Assembly (NCBI GenBank): GCA_942486035.1
Contig: CALNXK010000109.1
Coordinates: forward strand, 235,001 to 299,000
Source: Porites lobata
Lineage: Eukaryota; Cnidaria; Anthozoa; Scleractinia; Poritidae
Length of the DNA: 64,000 nt
Reading direction: 5' to 3'
Position 1 is the stretch's first letter. The number at the start of each line of letters is the position of its first letter. Of this stretch, positions 45,691 to 55,635 are shown in pieces. A program made the translations under genes and the position numbers. The notes beneath the pieces are model-generated. The model did not search any database. It worked only from the letters and a program-made list of their open reading frames with translations, and was not told the origin of the DNA.

Positions 45691-46285
45691 TCTAGACAGT
45701 CTTATTTTAAACTTTATAGCGGAAGAACATCTGTGAGCAGGGAATAAGTCAGCACAGAATTTGATGGTCGGCGAATTTCTCTAATCGTCCATCGTTCTGC
45801 TAGTGATAAGCGAACCGTTGAATCATTCACTCTTCTTGCTTGTTTGGGGCCGAGTCTTATTCCGGTCAAAGAAAGAGAAAGAGTGTCTGGCAAGGTTTCC
45901 AATCAAAGATTTGTGAACTCGTGTCTGGCAAACTAACTTAGTGTTAAAATATACTCTGTTATGTGCACCTTATAACTTCATCTGCGCTTAACGAGTGTCT
46001 TTTGGTCCATATCTTTCATAACAGCTGCTCCACAGAATGTCACTGATAACACGTAACGCAAAAGAGTATCGAAGTATGACTGCACAATTAATGTCACAAA
46101 ATCTACCTATTGTAAGCGGTCCCTTCGGGGATTTTTTGTGTTTTACGTCATCCTAACCATTTCGTACTTGCAAACAATAGAAACGTCATCATTACCCTCC
46201 GATTCCTCCCGGCCCCTGTTCAAGCAAATCGAGATTTTTTCTATATTGACTGTATGACTGTATATTTCAACTGTAAGTACTTTCC
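45691..46285. other. intergenic, nothing recognised
   Basis: No bounded feature. Confidence 0.35.
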
Positions 46286-46422
46286 TTAATATACTCGCGA
46301 GTTACTAGAGTGCCTCCTTCGCCTTCTGGGCGAAATCCCTGCGGGGGCAATTAAAAGTTTTCCCGGCAAAGGGAAGTCAAAGAGTATTTTTGATACACAG
46401 AAGTTAACTTAAGGTTGTTTAC

Positions 46423-46458
46423 CTGAAGCTCGTTTGAAAAGATCCATTGCAGTATTTC
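46423..46458 (-). other. 36-nt exon-like segment (possible micro-exon)
   Basis: Minus strand: TTCTGTTTTCAG acceptor, 36 nt open in all three frames, then CAG|GTAAAC donor. Its length is a multiple of three, so it would preserve phase between the signal-peptide exon at 47713 and a segment after CCCCCGCAG at 46338. Confidence 0.3.
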
Positions 46459-47030
46459 CTGAAAACAGAAATGACACAAGAGATTATTACTACCTCACAT
46501 AGTAGCTCATTTTGGTTTGCACGGTTTGTTAATTGTTTTTTTGTCCCTTTTGGGGTTTCATAAGCCGTAAAACCCGATCGATGTTTCTCAATCGATTTCC
46601 ACGTCGGGAACTGTACAATTAATATTATAAATGAGGCTGAGTGGGATTTAGAGAACTAGGTGAGATCGAGAAGACTTGGATAACAGCCTAGGAGATCAGC
46701 AAAATTCGACTTTCCAAGTTGAAGATGTTGTGTTGTTTCGATTTTCTGATATTATTTTTGGGATCAGTTCCCAGGCCCCTCCTCTTCTTTTATTTTTCCC
46801 ACGCATTCATTTTGAGAATTGAGAAGTGCGAAGCGAGAGGTGAAAATGAGAGGTGTACGGAAACGCCAGCGAAGCGAAAGATGAGACAGTTTAGATACAG
46901 ATAATATCGGATACCTGAATATTGTCTTCTTTACTTTTTTTGGATTTGGGTGCAAAGTAACGCACAATTACACCACGACGTTGATAAAGACTGAGGTTGT
47001 TAAACCTAAAATGAAATCTTAAGGCTCCAA

Positions 47031-47098
47031 CAACCTCGTACCCAGGGCGCTGGAAGTGGGTTCCAAAGCCAGTGAAAAGGGCCCTGGGGACAAGGTTT
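47031..47098. mobile_element. 68-bp foldback, CAACCTCGTCCCC family, 9-bp TSD
   Basis: CAACCTCGTACCCAGGG and CCCTGGGGACAAGGTTT form the ends. Flanked by perfect AGGCTCCAA duplications (47022-47030, 47099-47107). The inner part GGAAGTGGGTTCCAAAGCC also has inverted character. It would lie in an intron of the candidate peptide gene if that gene is spliced. Confidence 0.85.
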
Positions 47099-47485
47099 AG
47101 GCTCCAATAAACGAAATAAGCTGAATATGCTGAAGCAGTCAAGAAAGGATAACTGTCATTTTACTGTAGAAAAACACCAGGACCTCAAAACTGGGCTGTC
47201 AGTGTGTAGCGGACACATTTTCGTTACAGGGAATTTCACTGGCAAACAGATGATTCACTAAATAATACTTTTCGACAAATACTGCTGCGGTTACATTCTC
47301 AATGTACCTGTTGAGTTAACTTTGCACGTATTCAACAGACGATTCACCGTTTCTTAATTTTCTACGGGCTTACACTGCGGTTCAGAATAAAGCCAGTGAT
47401 TCAAACGCATCGCGAATAAAGAAAGGAAGAAGAACTTATACAAAAAACCACGTATTTCCCTTAAAGTTTTAGGTTTCCGTGCATT

Positions 47486-47713
47486 TCACTTTGTGAAACT
47501 TAGTTGCTTTTTTATAGAGTAATTACTGTAGGCCATGGCTGTAATAAACTTCGCTGGTGACATTTTGCCAAATAAACTTCCCAGAACTAACTCAGCTTTC
47601 CTACCTTCATCAAGATGTTGAGCGGAAGGTATGCCATGAATTGACATAGCGTTCAGGTCACAGATTAACATCAGAGAAAGCATTAACAAGCAGATAAACC
47701 CACGGCCCTCCAT
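47486..47713 (-). CDS. Candidate small secreted peptide, 75 residues
   Basis: On the minus strand, starting at the Met at 47713 (after GTTAAG), the frame encodes a typical signal peptide. Its basic start MEGRG is followed by a Leu/Met-rich core and a likely cleavage after LNA near residue 22. A mature part of about 53 residues rich in Lys and Ser follows; it has no Cys. An upstream in-frame Met (47752) would spoil the signal peptide. A splice donor is possible inside it at GATGAAG|GTAGGA (47605/47604). A 36-nt exon-like segment with good borders (46423-46458) and a last exon-like segment ending at about 46286 would be downstream in phase 1. I cannot choose between the unspliced and spliced readings and recognise no family. 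Confidence 0.35.
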   Translation of the reverse strand: MEGRGFICLLMLSLMLICDLNAMSIHGIPSAQHLDEGRKAELVLGSLFGKMSPAKFITAMAYSNYSIKKQLSFTK

Positions 47714-48992
47714 CTTAACGCTGCTGACAAACACGAGAAACAAACAAACCAACCTTCAATGCTACCAATGATAAAAAAACCGGCTGTTTGTAAGTTTATC
47801 AAGTTGAGCGGCGATTTAGAGTTTAATTTCCTTACAGTCACCTGCCTTGCCTTAAAAAGGGTTAATTATATAGAGCGTGGTAAAATTTGTACTTCCCATT
47901 CAACATAAGAAACCTTCTTGTGTCATTAAAATGTCGGTCAATTATGTCTGTATGAATGCCCTTCGTTAATTACGGATATGTTTGACTTTCGCGTTTACTC
48001 ACCAGAACACAGGCATAAAATAAAAGACTTCATTAGCTAGTTATCTCGGTGTCAAAATGAAGCTCACAGCGCCCTCTCAGTGGTTTACATCTTGGCAAAA
48101 GAGGTGTGTTCGTGGTTGATTAAGCTTAAACAAATGGCAGGTGATTCTAACTCTCGAAGGCAAACTTTGTACACATTTTTTCCTCTGGTTTACATTAAAC
48201 ACTAAGAACTCGACGTATTCATGACTGGTTCAACTCTGAGTCAGCCTTTCAGTGTGTGACGTTAGGTTAAGCGTCGATTTTCACGTAACCTTCTGTTGAC
48301 AAAAAAAAAAACTAAACTTTTACCTAGTGTATACCGCGACGAACAAAAAATAACAGACGGAGATAAAAAAGCAGATTAATTAGTCCCTGTACTTCTCCTC
48401 AACTGAGCTTAACAGACATTTCATTAGTCGGAGCACATGAAAGGCATAGTAAAGTTTCTATTATCCTGATTAGATACTTGCACTTTAATAAGCATCTGTA
48501 ACTAAAAGACATTTAATGAATTTTTCTTTCATTTAAATTTTCTTTTTATATTAGCAAGACCACGAGAAAAATTAAAAGTTGAAATACCTCGCATAATTAA
48601 GCTGACGTGTCAAGCTCAAACCAGCACAGGTGAACGTTTCCCCCTACGCAAAAAATAATAACCATTTACAAAATTTTGTGTTCCCGTTTTAGCCGTTTTA
48701 ATTTTGAGGAACTCTTTTTCAAAAAAAATCCTTATTTTTATACTCTCATAATACATACCAAATTTTCTTTACAGAAACCTTTAAAATCGTAGTCCAAACT
48801 GCAAGGTTATTTAAGCTAAGGTAGTGTTTTTTTTTTAAATTACACGTTTCATACTAAGTCGAGAGCGCAATAGGTTATTTTACAAAGATATTGACTATCA
48901 AGTCATTTTACACTAATTAAAGTACGCTGCTTATAATAATAAAAAGATAATCACGGCTTAACTGACAGACGACCAATAACATCGCGACATAA
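47714..48992. other. intergenic, nothing recognised
   Basis: AT-rich with poly-A (48300-48311) and poly-T (48829-48837) runs; no bounded feature. Confidence 0.35.
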
Positions 48993-49215
48993 TTGACCAA
49001 TCAGATCAATAACCAGAGTATAATACCATCAAATGACGTGATACAACTCACTTTCACTCTGAAGATGACTACCGCACAGGTTGTCGAAACGTCAGTCACT
49101 GTCAACAACAACAGTCCTATTCAGGACTACGTTCACCCTGACGATCAAACTCAACCTTTTAAAAAGATAATAATAGATATTCCAACGACAAAATCAAAAC
49201 TGATGCTGTAAATCA
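48993..49215 (+). mobile_element. Penelope-like element 3' fragment
   Basis: The frame reads KMTTAQVVETSVTVNNN, then QDYVHPDDQ, a peptide I know as a recurrent tail in cnidarian Penelope-like retroelements. It is short, without the reverse transcriptase or GIY-YIG domain. The nucleotide stretch CTGAAGA-hairpin-GAAA at 49059-49089 codes for part of it. The element assignment rests on memory of the family and not on a search. Confidence 0.55.
49059..49089 (+). ncRNA. CTGAAGA-hairpin-GAAA motif, second copy
   Basis: CTGAAGA (49059-49065), one base, stem GACTACC/GGTTGTC with a U-U mismatch and loop GCACA, then GAAA (49086-49089). It has the same architecture as 18924-18951 with unrelated stem sequences that still pair, which suggests a conserved RNA or DNA fold. 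See findings for the ribozyme caveat. Confidence 0.4.
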
Positions 49216-49284
49216 CTTTTTGAATGAACGTTTTCTGGTTTAAGGTTTTTATTATTGGGAATTAAGTGACACTCCTTGTAAAAC

Positions 49285-49709
49285 GGGCCATTTATACAAT
49301 GATAAATATGACGCGTCTTAAATATGACGCGAACTTTCTGTATAAACAGCACATTTCGCCTAAAATAAGACGCGTCTTATTATAGAACAGCCCGTAACAC
49401 CTGTTCTTAGATAAGACGCGTCTTGGCTAAGACGAGAAAAACTTCGTATAAATGACCTTCGCGTCTTACAAAAGACGCGAACGCATAGTACGCCTGCGTT
49501 AATTTTTGGCGCGCCACGTTGGATTGCCGTTTCTACGAGCAATATTCACATGAAAACAAGTCAAGAACAGAAATAAGACGCGAGCCATTTATAAGAGCTG
49601 TTTTCGTCTTAGATAAGACATGCTCGTATAAATGGCACAGTTCATGCACGTCTTATTTAAGACGCGTCTTATGTAAGACGCTTCTTATTTTTCCTCGTAT
49701 AAATGGCCC
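49285..49709. mobile_element. MITE rich in AAGACGCGTCTT palindromes
   Basis: Ends GGGCCATTTATACAATG and CCTCGTATAAATGGCCC are inverted. Inside are at least eight copies of GACGCG/CGCGTC, several as the palindrome AAGACGCGTCTT (49424, 49669), and repeated TATAAATGGC/GCCATTTATA blocks. Non-coding, 425 bp, no clear TSD. Confidence 0.8.
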
Positions 49710-49879
49710 TAGTGACTCTGTCCCTCCAGGGAGCGTCGATGCTAAGCGTTGTGTCTCAGCATGTTTTTGTACTAGATTTACTAGAAGTTAGAACATTGCT
49801 TACGAAGATCTGAGCAGTTTCGAAGGTCTATAATGTAAATAATTATATAAATAAACAACTATTTAGAGGTAGCACATCC

Positions 49880-50072
49880 ACTAAGTAGTTCTTCCGGTCT
49901 ACCTAATTTCTGGACGAAGAAAAACCTCTCGGTGCCACTGAGGGAGAGAACCAACAACAAACTCAAATTAAACCACATATGCCGTCGCGTCGACGCCGGG
50001 ATATGAACCTGGGCTACATTGTTCTGATTGTTGGAAATCGAGTGCTCTCACCAATGCGCCACCCTTGCTCCC
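49880..50072 (-). repeat. tRNA-derived SINE
   Basis: On the minus strand it starts GGAGCAAGGGTGGCGCATTG (A box) and has B box GGTTCATATCCC. It continues with the body motifs GAGTTTGTTGTTGGTTCTCT and CACCGAGAGGTTTTTC that characterise a common anthozoan SINE (from general knowledge). The tRNA part cannot fold into a complete tRNA. Confidence 0.8.
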
Positions 50073-51864
50073 AAATGTGCTATATTTTATCTGCAACATA
50101 CCTCAATCTTTGCAACTAGGACTTAGTGGGTAATTATCTAAAGCATTAACTGATTTAATAACATGATGTGGCCGCTCGAGGTTTTGCTCGCAATTTTTCT
50201 CCCTTGATCTTTGCACCTATAATTGGTGTTTATTAGTGGTGTTTTAGTTTTCTTCTCTTACGGGGTCAGGCTAATTTGAGCGTAGGCAAGAGCGCCCAGT
50301 GATGCACACGCAATGTTTCTCTTGTTATGTCGGTTTATTATTGCTCTTTGAGCTTTTTTTTGGAGCTCATGGAAAAAGCTGTTTTCGTGTTAGTTGAATT
50401 AGTTTAGGTTGACTTAGTTTAGGTTTAACGTAGTTTTAAGTTTAGGTTGAATGTAGCTTGAAACAGGGGTAAAACTCTCCTCCCGGTTTATCTGGGACAA
50501 GCCGACGGTAATTCCTCCTTTTCTTGTGGCCTCTGTATCCTTGGTTTCTCCACTTCAGCCTCTGTTTTTATGTTTATTTTGTGAAGGAAGCGAAGGGTGA
50601 TTCCTCTTAGACCCCTACATACTTTTGATCCACTGACGCCATGCATTCAAGTTTCGTGCACGAGGGTTGTTGAGGGGCCGGGATAACCGTGGATATGTGG
50701 CCGCATTGACGCAGGAATGTCGACATCTCCTGGTTTTGACATGACCGCTGTTTTCAACTGTTTGGGATATCTGTGCTGAAATGTTTCTGCCAGATTTCGC
50801 AAAATTTCCTTTTGTAATCAGGATGTGTTCGTTGCTGGCCAGTCTTATTAGACCTTATTAGTTTCCTGAGATCTGGGAGCAATTCGCCACCAGTCCGGCA
50901 AGAACAGCAACAAGTTGGTCAGCGGCCTAAGACGTCCTCCACAGCAGACTCGGAGGAGATATGCAATAACAAATAACAAAGCGATGAAGTCTTAGCATGG
51001 ATAAAGCATAGTCTCCCTGGCACATTTTAAAAAAAGCAATTTAACAACCCCAGTTATTCCCTGTTAACCTTTTATTTTGGAGAATTTTCACCCCTCCATA
51101 TCTCATGCTATATTTCTGTTTGGAATTTTCTTGGGGTGAGGAATAAGTTACTACCACGCTAGATCACCACCGCTATACAACAGCATGCAAGGTACAGCCA
51201 GGTCTCAGTCAAGGCCACATATCACATCGTAATGTTCAGTCGATTTCACAATGATTTTTGACCAGCTTTGTATATTGCAGATCTTGAATCTAAACACAGA
51301 ATAACAAAGGCAGATGTGGGGTTTTAGTGACAGGCTATTGGATGGTGTTCAGATAGACGGGCAGAGGTATGACGAAGTCGCATCAATTAAGATGCTGACA
51401 AAACCGGGAGGAAAATGAATATTAAAGAACATCTAGGATTCGTTTCTTTTTACAAAATCCCAAATTCAGATTTTTAGCGGCCGAAAACGGATATTTCATT
51501 TATTTACTTTAATCCGAAAACGGAATGTTGATCCAATAATGATTCATGATCATGTCAAAGCTGAATTCTTTGTAGTCTTTGTATCTCTTATCTAAAACCG
51601 GATACTCGGGATACATGCATGATCCAAAGGGTTTCTTTACTACGGATCCGAAAAGAGTGTATACAGCCAGCGGTATTAAACTCGAGAAAATTACATCACC
51701 TGTTTGACTACACTGCTCACCTTTAAGGCCATTTTTAAACCCGTGGCATGTAATTAAACGATCGATTTTTTTTTTTTAATATTTTTTCATTCCGGTGGTA
51801 AAATTGCAATACAAACAGAGTTTGCATAACACAACTTCGCCGGCGTGCGTCGTGCAAGACATTA
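50073..51864. other. No gene recognised; one coding-like minus-strand stretch
   Basis: A minus-strand frame of about 57 residues at 50652-50825 (contains TFQHRYPKQLKTAVMSKPGD) has protein-like composition but no Met, splice partner or recognised family. The rest shows nothing. Confidence 0.3.
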
Positions 51865-52130
51865 GGGAGCTTCAGCAAATTTCTTTGCCTTCATTGCACG
51901 ACTACGACGTGAAAATGCCTAATTTTACTCTTTATGGACTGACGTGAACAAGCAACGACGAATTTTTCTTTCTCTTTCTAAACTTAAGTGCGGTCCCCAA
52001 GAAATCATCTCGAGGGAAATCCCCCTAAATTTGACATTTTCAGTGAATTGGAATAAACGCCACAATTTTGAGTTTTCATTTTTAAAGTGACGTTTTCTTT
52101 GCCGCCGCGGTCGTCGATGCTAAAGCTCCC
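51865..52130. mobile_element. MITE, GGGAGCTTAAGCA family, copy 2
   Basis: Ends GGGAGCTTCAGCAAA and GATGCTAAAGCTCCC, with TA on both sides (51863-51864, 52131-52132). 266 bp. It shares ends with the copy at 36149-36368 but has a different interior. Confidence 0.78.
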
Positions 52131-52260
52131 TATTATTACTTTTCCGGTGTTTTGTAAGAGGAAGTCCAGCAAACTTGCAACAATGTCAGCAGCCTCGTTA
52201 TTCTTTCACCGATTGGTCGTTAATATTGTGGGTGGTCTCAAAGAAGGCATGTAAAAAATT

Positions 52261-52357
52261 AGTCTGCTACACAGCCGTTTTTAGTGTCGTCACGTCACGC
52301 AACGCTCCTCCCCACCAGCGTTGCGTAACGACACAAAAAACGGCTGTGTAGCAGACT
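52261..52357. repeat. 97-bp perfect-arm foldback
   Basis: AGTCTGCTACACAGCCGTTT and its exact inverse bound the unit. The centre (CAACGCTCCTCCCCACCAGCGTTG) pairs as well. TTAGTCT/AGACTAG flanks give no clear TSD. Confidence 0.85.
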
Positions 52358-52397
52358 AGTAAAAAATCCCTCTTAGGTGTTTTAGATACATCGTTTT

Positions 52398-52508
52398 TCT
52401 TTTTAAAAAGGGTATTAGTATTCGCTTTCTTAGTCCTTAAATAGGGTTAGGGTTAACGAACCTTCGCGGCACACCCCTACCCAAAATTCGCGGGAGTACC
52501 CCCCCCCG
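52398..52508 (-). mobile_element. Truncated copy of the hAT-type MITE
   Basis: The inverse of the first 110 bp of the element at 2912-3369: AAATAGGGTTAGGGTTAACG, CCTTCGCGGCACACCCCTAC and the terminal CGCGGGAGTACCCCCCCCC are shared. The other end is missing. The two TTAGGG units are part of the element, not telomere. Confidence 0.82.
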
Positions 52509-52639
52509 GACTGTACTGTGAAGCTAATCAAATAAGTTCGTTGAATCACTTTTTTTAATGTAAAAATCGAAATATTTGTGGGTGGTAATCTTTCGCATTT
52601 CCAGCGTCTGGCATGTTGGGTGGTGGAATTTAATTACAA

Positions 52640-52852
52640 GTGTCCGCTTAATACAGGTGGTCAACAATAGAAATGACCATTTCAGGTACTTTTTAGCTGT
52701 CCGCGTCCGCTTAATACAGATGACCGCTTAATAAAGGTTTTATGTAAAGTAAATAAGGGAAATAAATTTGGGGACTTCGGCTACTGTCCGCTTAATAGAG
52801 GGTGTCCGCTTAATACGGTGTCCACTTAATACAGGTTTCACTGTATTTTATT
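52640..52852. repeat. GTCCGCTTAATACAGG degenerate repeats
   Basis: Seven variants of GTCCGCTTAATACAGG lie at irregular spacing between 52640 and 52840. The array ends CAGGTTTCACTGTA, which resembles a TACAGTGAAACCTG transposon end. The left end of such an element was not found. Confidence 0.65.
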
Positions 52853-53483
52853 GTTTACAAAACCACAGGTAGCCCAAGCTCGAAATATGAGCATCGGCGA
52901 GCATCAGCTTTGTTGGGTAACATTCTAAATATAAGAATTTGTTTGAGGAAAAAACCTATCGTTACTATAACCTAGGAAAATGAAAGGATTTCAATAGCCT
53001 GCCACGCAGGCTAATTTGTATGGGAAGAAACCTATCGTTTCTGTAACCTACGAAAATGAAAGGATTTCAATATAAAACAGCTTACCTTATTTAAAATGTG
53101 TGTTACGTCTCTCCTGTGTGGTCTATAGACCGATTTATGGCCGTTTTATGGATTTTTACGTGAACGGTTTTCTCTCTACAGCTGTCTCCATATAAAGGTT
53201 TCGGAGTGCGGCAGTGGCTATATGGCCGGTAACCGGTCAAGGTTTTCAAAACACTAAATGGCCGGCAGTCCTATATTCTCAGTAAATTTTACAAAATCGA
53301 AAGATTCTAGCTAATCTAAACTATCATAATATGTAGATTAAGACAGGTCAAGGGATCCTGAAATGCTTTATAGATCTCAAGTCTTACGTCTTTCTTATGT
53401 CCTTGCGACTCTGTGGGATTCGAACACGATATTGTGCACTAATTCGCAGACGCTATAAACAAGGTTTAAAGTGTCTGCGCTCA
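52853..53483. other. intergenic, nothing recognised
   Basis: A 24-bp direct repeat AACCTA(G/C)GAAAATGAAAGGAT lies at 52970-52991 and 53046-53066. Nothing else bounded. Confidence 0.35.
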
Positions 53484-53600
53484 GGCTATGGCCGGTAAAA
53501 CGCGCAACATGCATGTACAGATTTTGTTTCAAAGAGTAGAACTCCCCTCTGCTTTTTGCAACAATTTTTCGAAAACTTCAACAGCCTAATCAGTTTTGCA
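53484..53600. mobile_element. Partial copy of the intronic foldback family
   Basis: GGCCGGTAAAACGCGCAACA and the following ACAGATTTTGTTTC match, in inverse form, the centre of the foldback at 32942-33268. Ends are lost. Confidence 0.55.
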
Positions 53601-53619
53601 AGACAGGTTTGATTCATGA

Positions 53620-53766
53620 TAGCCTGTTCCAAGCGTTCAGATAGTGGAGAGCGGTGCAAAGTAAAGAAAGCGATAAAAAGTAGAGGGGGACTGGATTTTA
53701 TTTTTTTCGCGCTCCTCTTTACTCATTCGCACCGCTCCCCACTATCGGAACGCCTGGAACAGGCTA
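53620..53766. mobile_element. Foldback MITE, TAGCCTG family, copy 2
   Basis: 147 bp between TAGCCTGTTCCAAGCGTTCA and its inverse CGCCTGGAACAGGCTA. Perfect 9-bp TSD GATTCATGA at 53611-53619 and 53767-53775. The arms are much less diverged than in the copy at 1029-1177. Confidence 0.9.
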
Positions 53767-53775
53767 GATTCATGA

Positions 53776-55635
53776 GTGGTGATGCTTTTATGCCTCATAA
53801 ATCTGTCTGTGTCGCTCTTTTTCCATTCGCGAAGTACAAGCACATAAAATTAATAAAGATCCTTTCCTAACATGAATAATTGTGAGTAATGCATTTTAAT
53901 TTTAGTGCCTCCAAATTGCTGGTTTTCACGTGTTGAGTAATGCTCCCTGGGTTTTTCCCGTTTCATTGTTGTCTTTAATATTTTTAAAACAAAATTACTT
54001 CCTTAAAATAAACGAATTGAACATAACATCTCGCTTACCAATGCGTTTGGCAATTAGCATGAAACTTATTTGGCACAAATCGGAAGAAATGTCAAATCAA
54101 CCTTATTGCGGTTCAATCCCTTTGATAGGAGTATATTCAAATCCTTTCGTTCGTCATACATATTTTTCGACTCTCGGCAACTATCTATAATCAGTAAGGC
54201 TGGGAGAAAAGGGACTCGGCGCTTTTATCTCTGTGCAAACGCTTGAAAGTCAGCATAAGCTGACCCGTGACAGGGTTATATATGCTTCTGGTCCTGCTTA
54301 TCAATTTCGTCTCCAAAAAGGAAAAAATACATTGTTAATTGAACAGGAAATATTCGATTGAATCAAGATTCGGATCATTAAAAACAGGAAAGAAAAACTT
54401 TGACGGTGAAATTGTCCTACTTTGGATTATTTTGGATTTTGAATCGAGAATCTCAGTAAAAGTTTAAATGGGAATCATGAATATTTGCTGTTTAACTTTT
54501 TTTATTCAGTTTTATTTCTAACTTTGTAACTGGAACAATAACCACGCTGCCGAAATTTCTAAGTTATTAAGACAGAAAATGACATAACTGAAGACTGTAA
54601 ACATTAAAAGGACGTATCAGTAAATTAAAAGCGTACTTCCTCAGAGACTGCCTTACTTGTCATTAAATTGTTTTTCGCGATAATTTGAAAGCAGAGGTCT
54701 TCCGTCTTCTAAGCTGATGTGTTTGTTCCATTTGTTTTGTAACATCTCTTCAAGTGGATTTCATCTCTCTTGACTTGTGTAAGGCTTTGCCTCCATAAAA
54801 AACAGTTAAAAGTTGTTTTATGGGGAAGTCTGATTCACGGATCGATGTGAGAGTGCTTTACAAGACATGTACATCGCTCTTGTACCCGCGCCTTCGGACG
54901 ATCTCAATTAGTACCGTTCCTTCTCAAGTAACAGCGGCATTTTGCGCCAAACTCAAAGCTGTACAGCGGAAAAGAAAATTTGACTTTGCTAATGAGCGAA
55001 GTACTAATTATCTGCTTACAAAACAACAAAACAAAAGACGATAAGCCCCACAACGCATTCACGGTGCTATCGCCACTGAAGATTAGAAACGTTAACAGAT
55101 CGCAACAAAGCCGCACAGAATTCTGTCTTCGCTAGTATGGTTTTTCAAAGTTAGGTTTGTAAACTCCCTTTTCTTTAATTGTATCTTTCGTTTAAACGTT
55201 TCACGTTGATAAGTTTTGCCTTCCCACAGATAATCTTTTTAGCTAGTTGCATCAGCAATTTTATATAGTCGTGATGGTAACAAACAATTTTAAGCGAGAT
55301 TTTTATTTAAAATATATTTAGTTCATGCGTTCATGCACATTTACCTTTCTCTCACTTTTTTCATAGTTTCATGTTATAATAGCTCACAGTTATCCCTATT
55401 TTAGACGTGAAGTTAGAGGACCTCTGTCTCCTCTGAGTTGAGAGAATGGTGGACATAACAACATTGGAGCGACGACCCTATCTATTTAAATCTGGTCCGG
55501 CCCAGCAAAATCATATAAATTTCAAGTGTAAGTTAGTACGAGCAACGCTTTGGTTATGATAGCAATATTGTTCTACTATTTTCAGAAAGAAATATTCAGT
55601 ATCAAAGACTCTACTGCGAGACCGGTAAAGGAGCC
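53776..55635. other. intergenic and 5' flank of the two-exon receptor
   Basis: A possible 5' UTR exon ends at CAAGT|GTAAGT near 55527 and an acceptor TTCTACTATTTTCAG lies at 55571-55585, just upstream of the first coding exon. The implied intron would be only about 58 bp, so this is uncertain. Confidence 0.35.

Noticed and set aside
49059..49105. Active hammerhead ribozyme
   Set aside because: The core bases match, but an extra base precedes stem II and stems I and III cannot be drawn convincingly; kept only as a motif.
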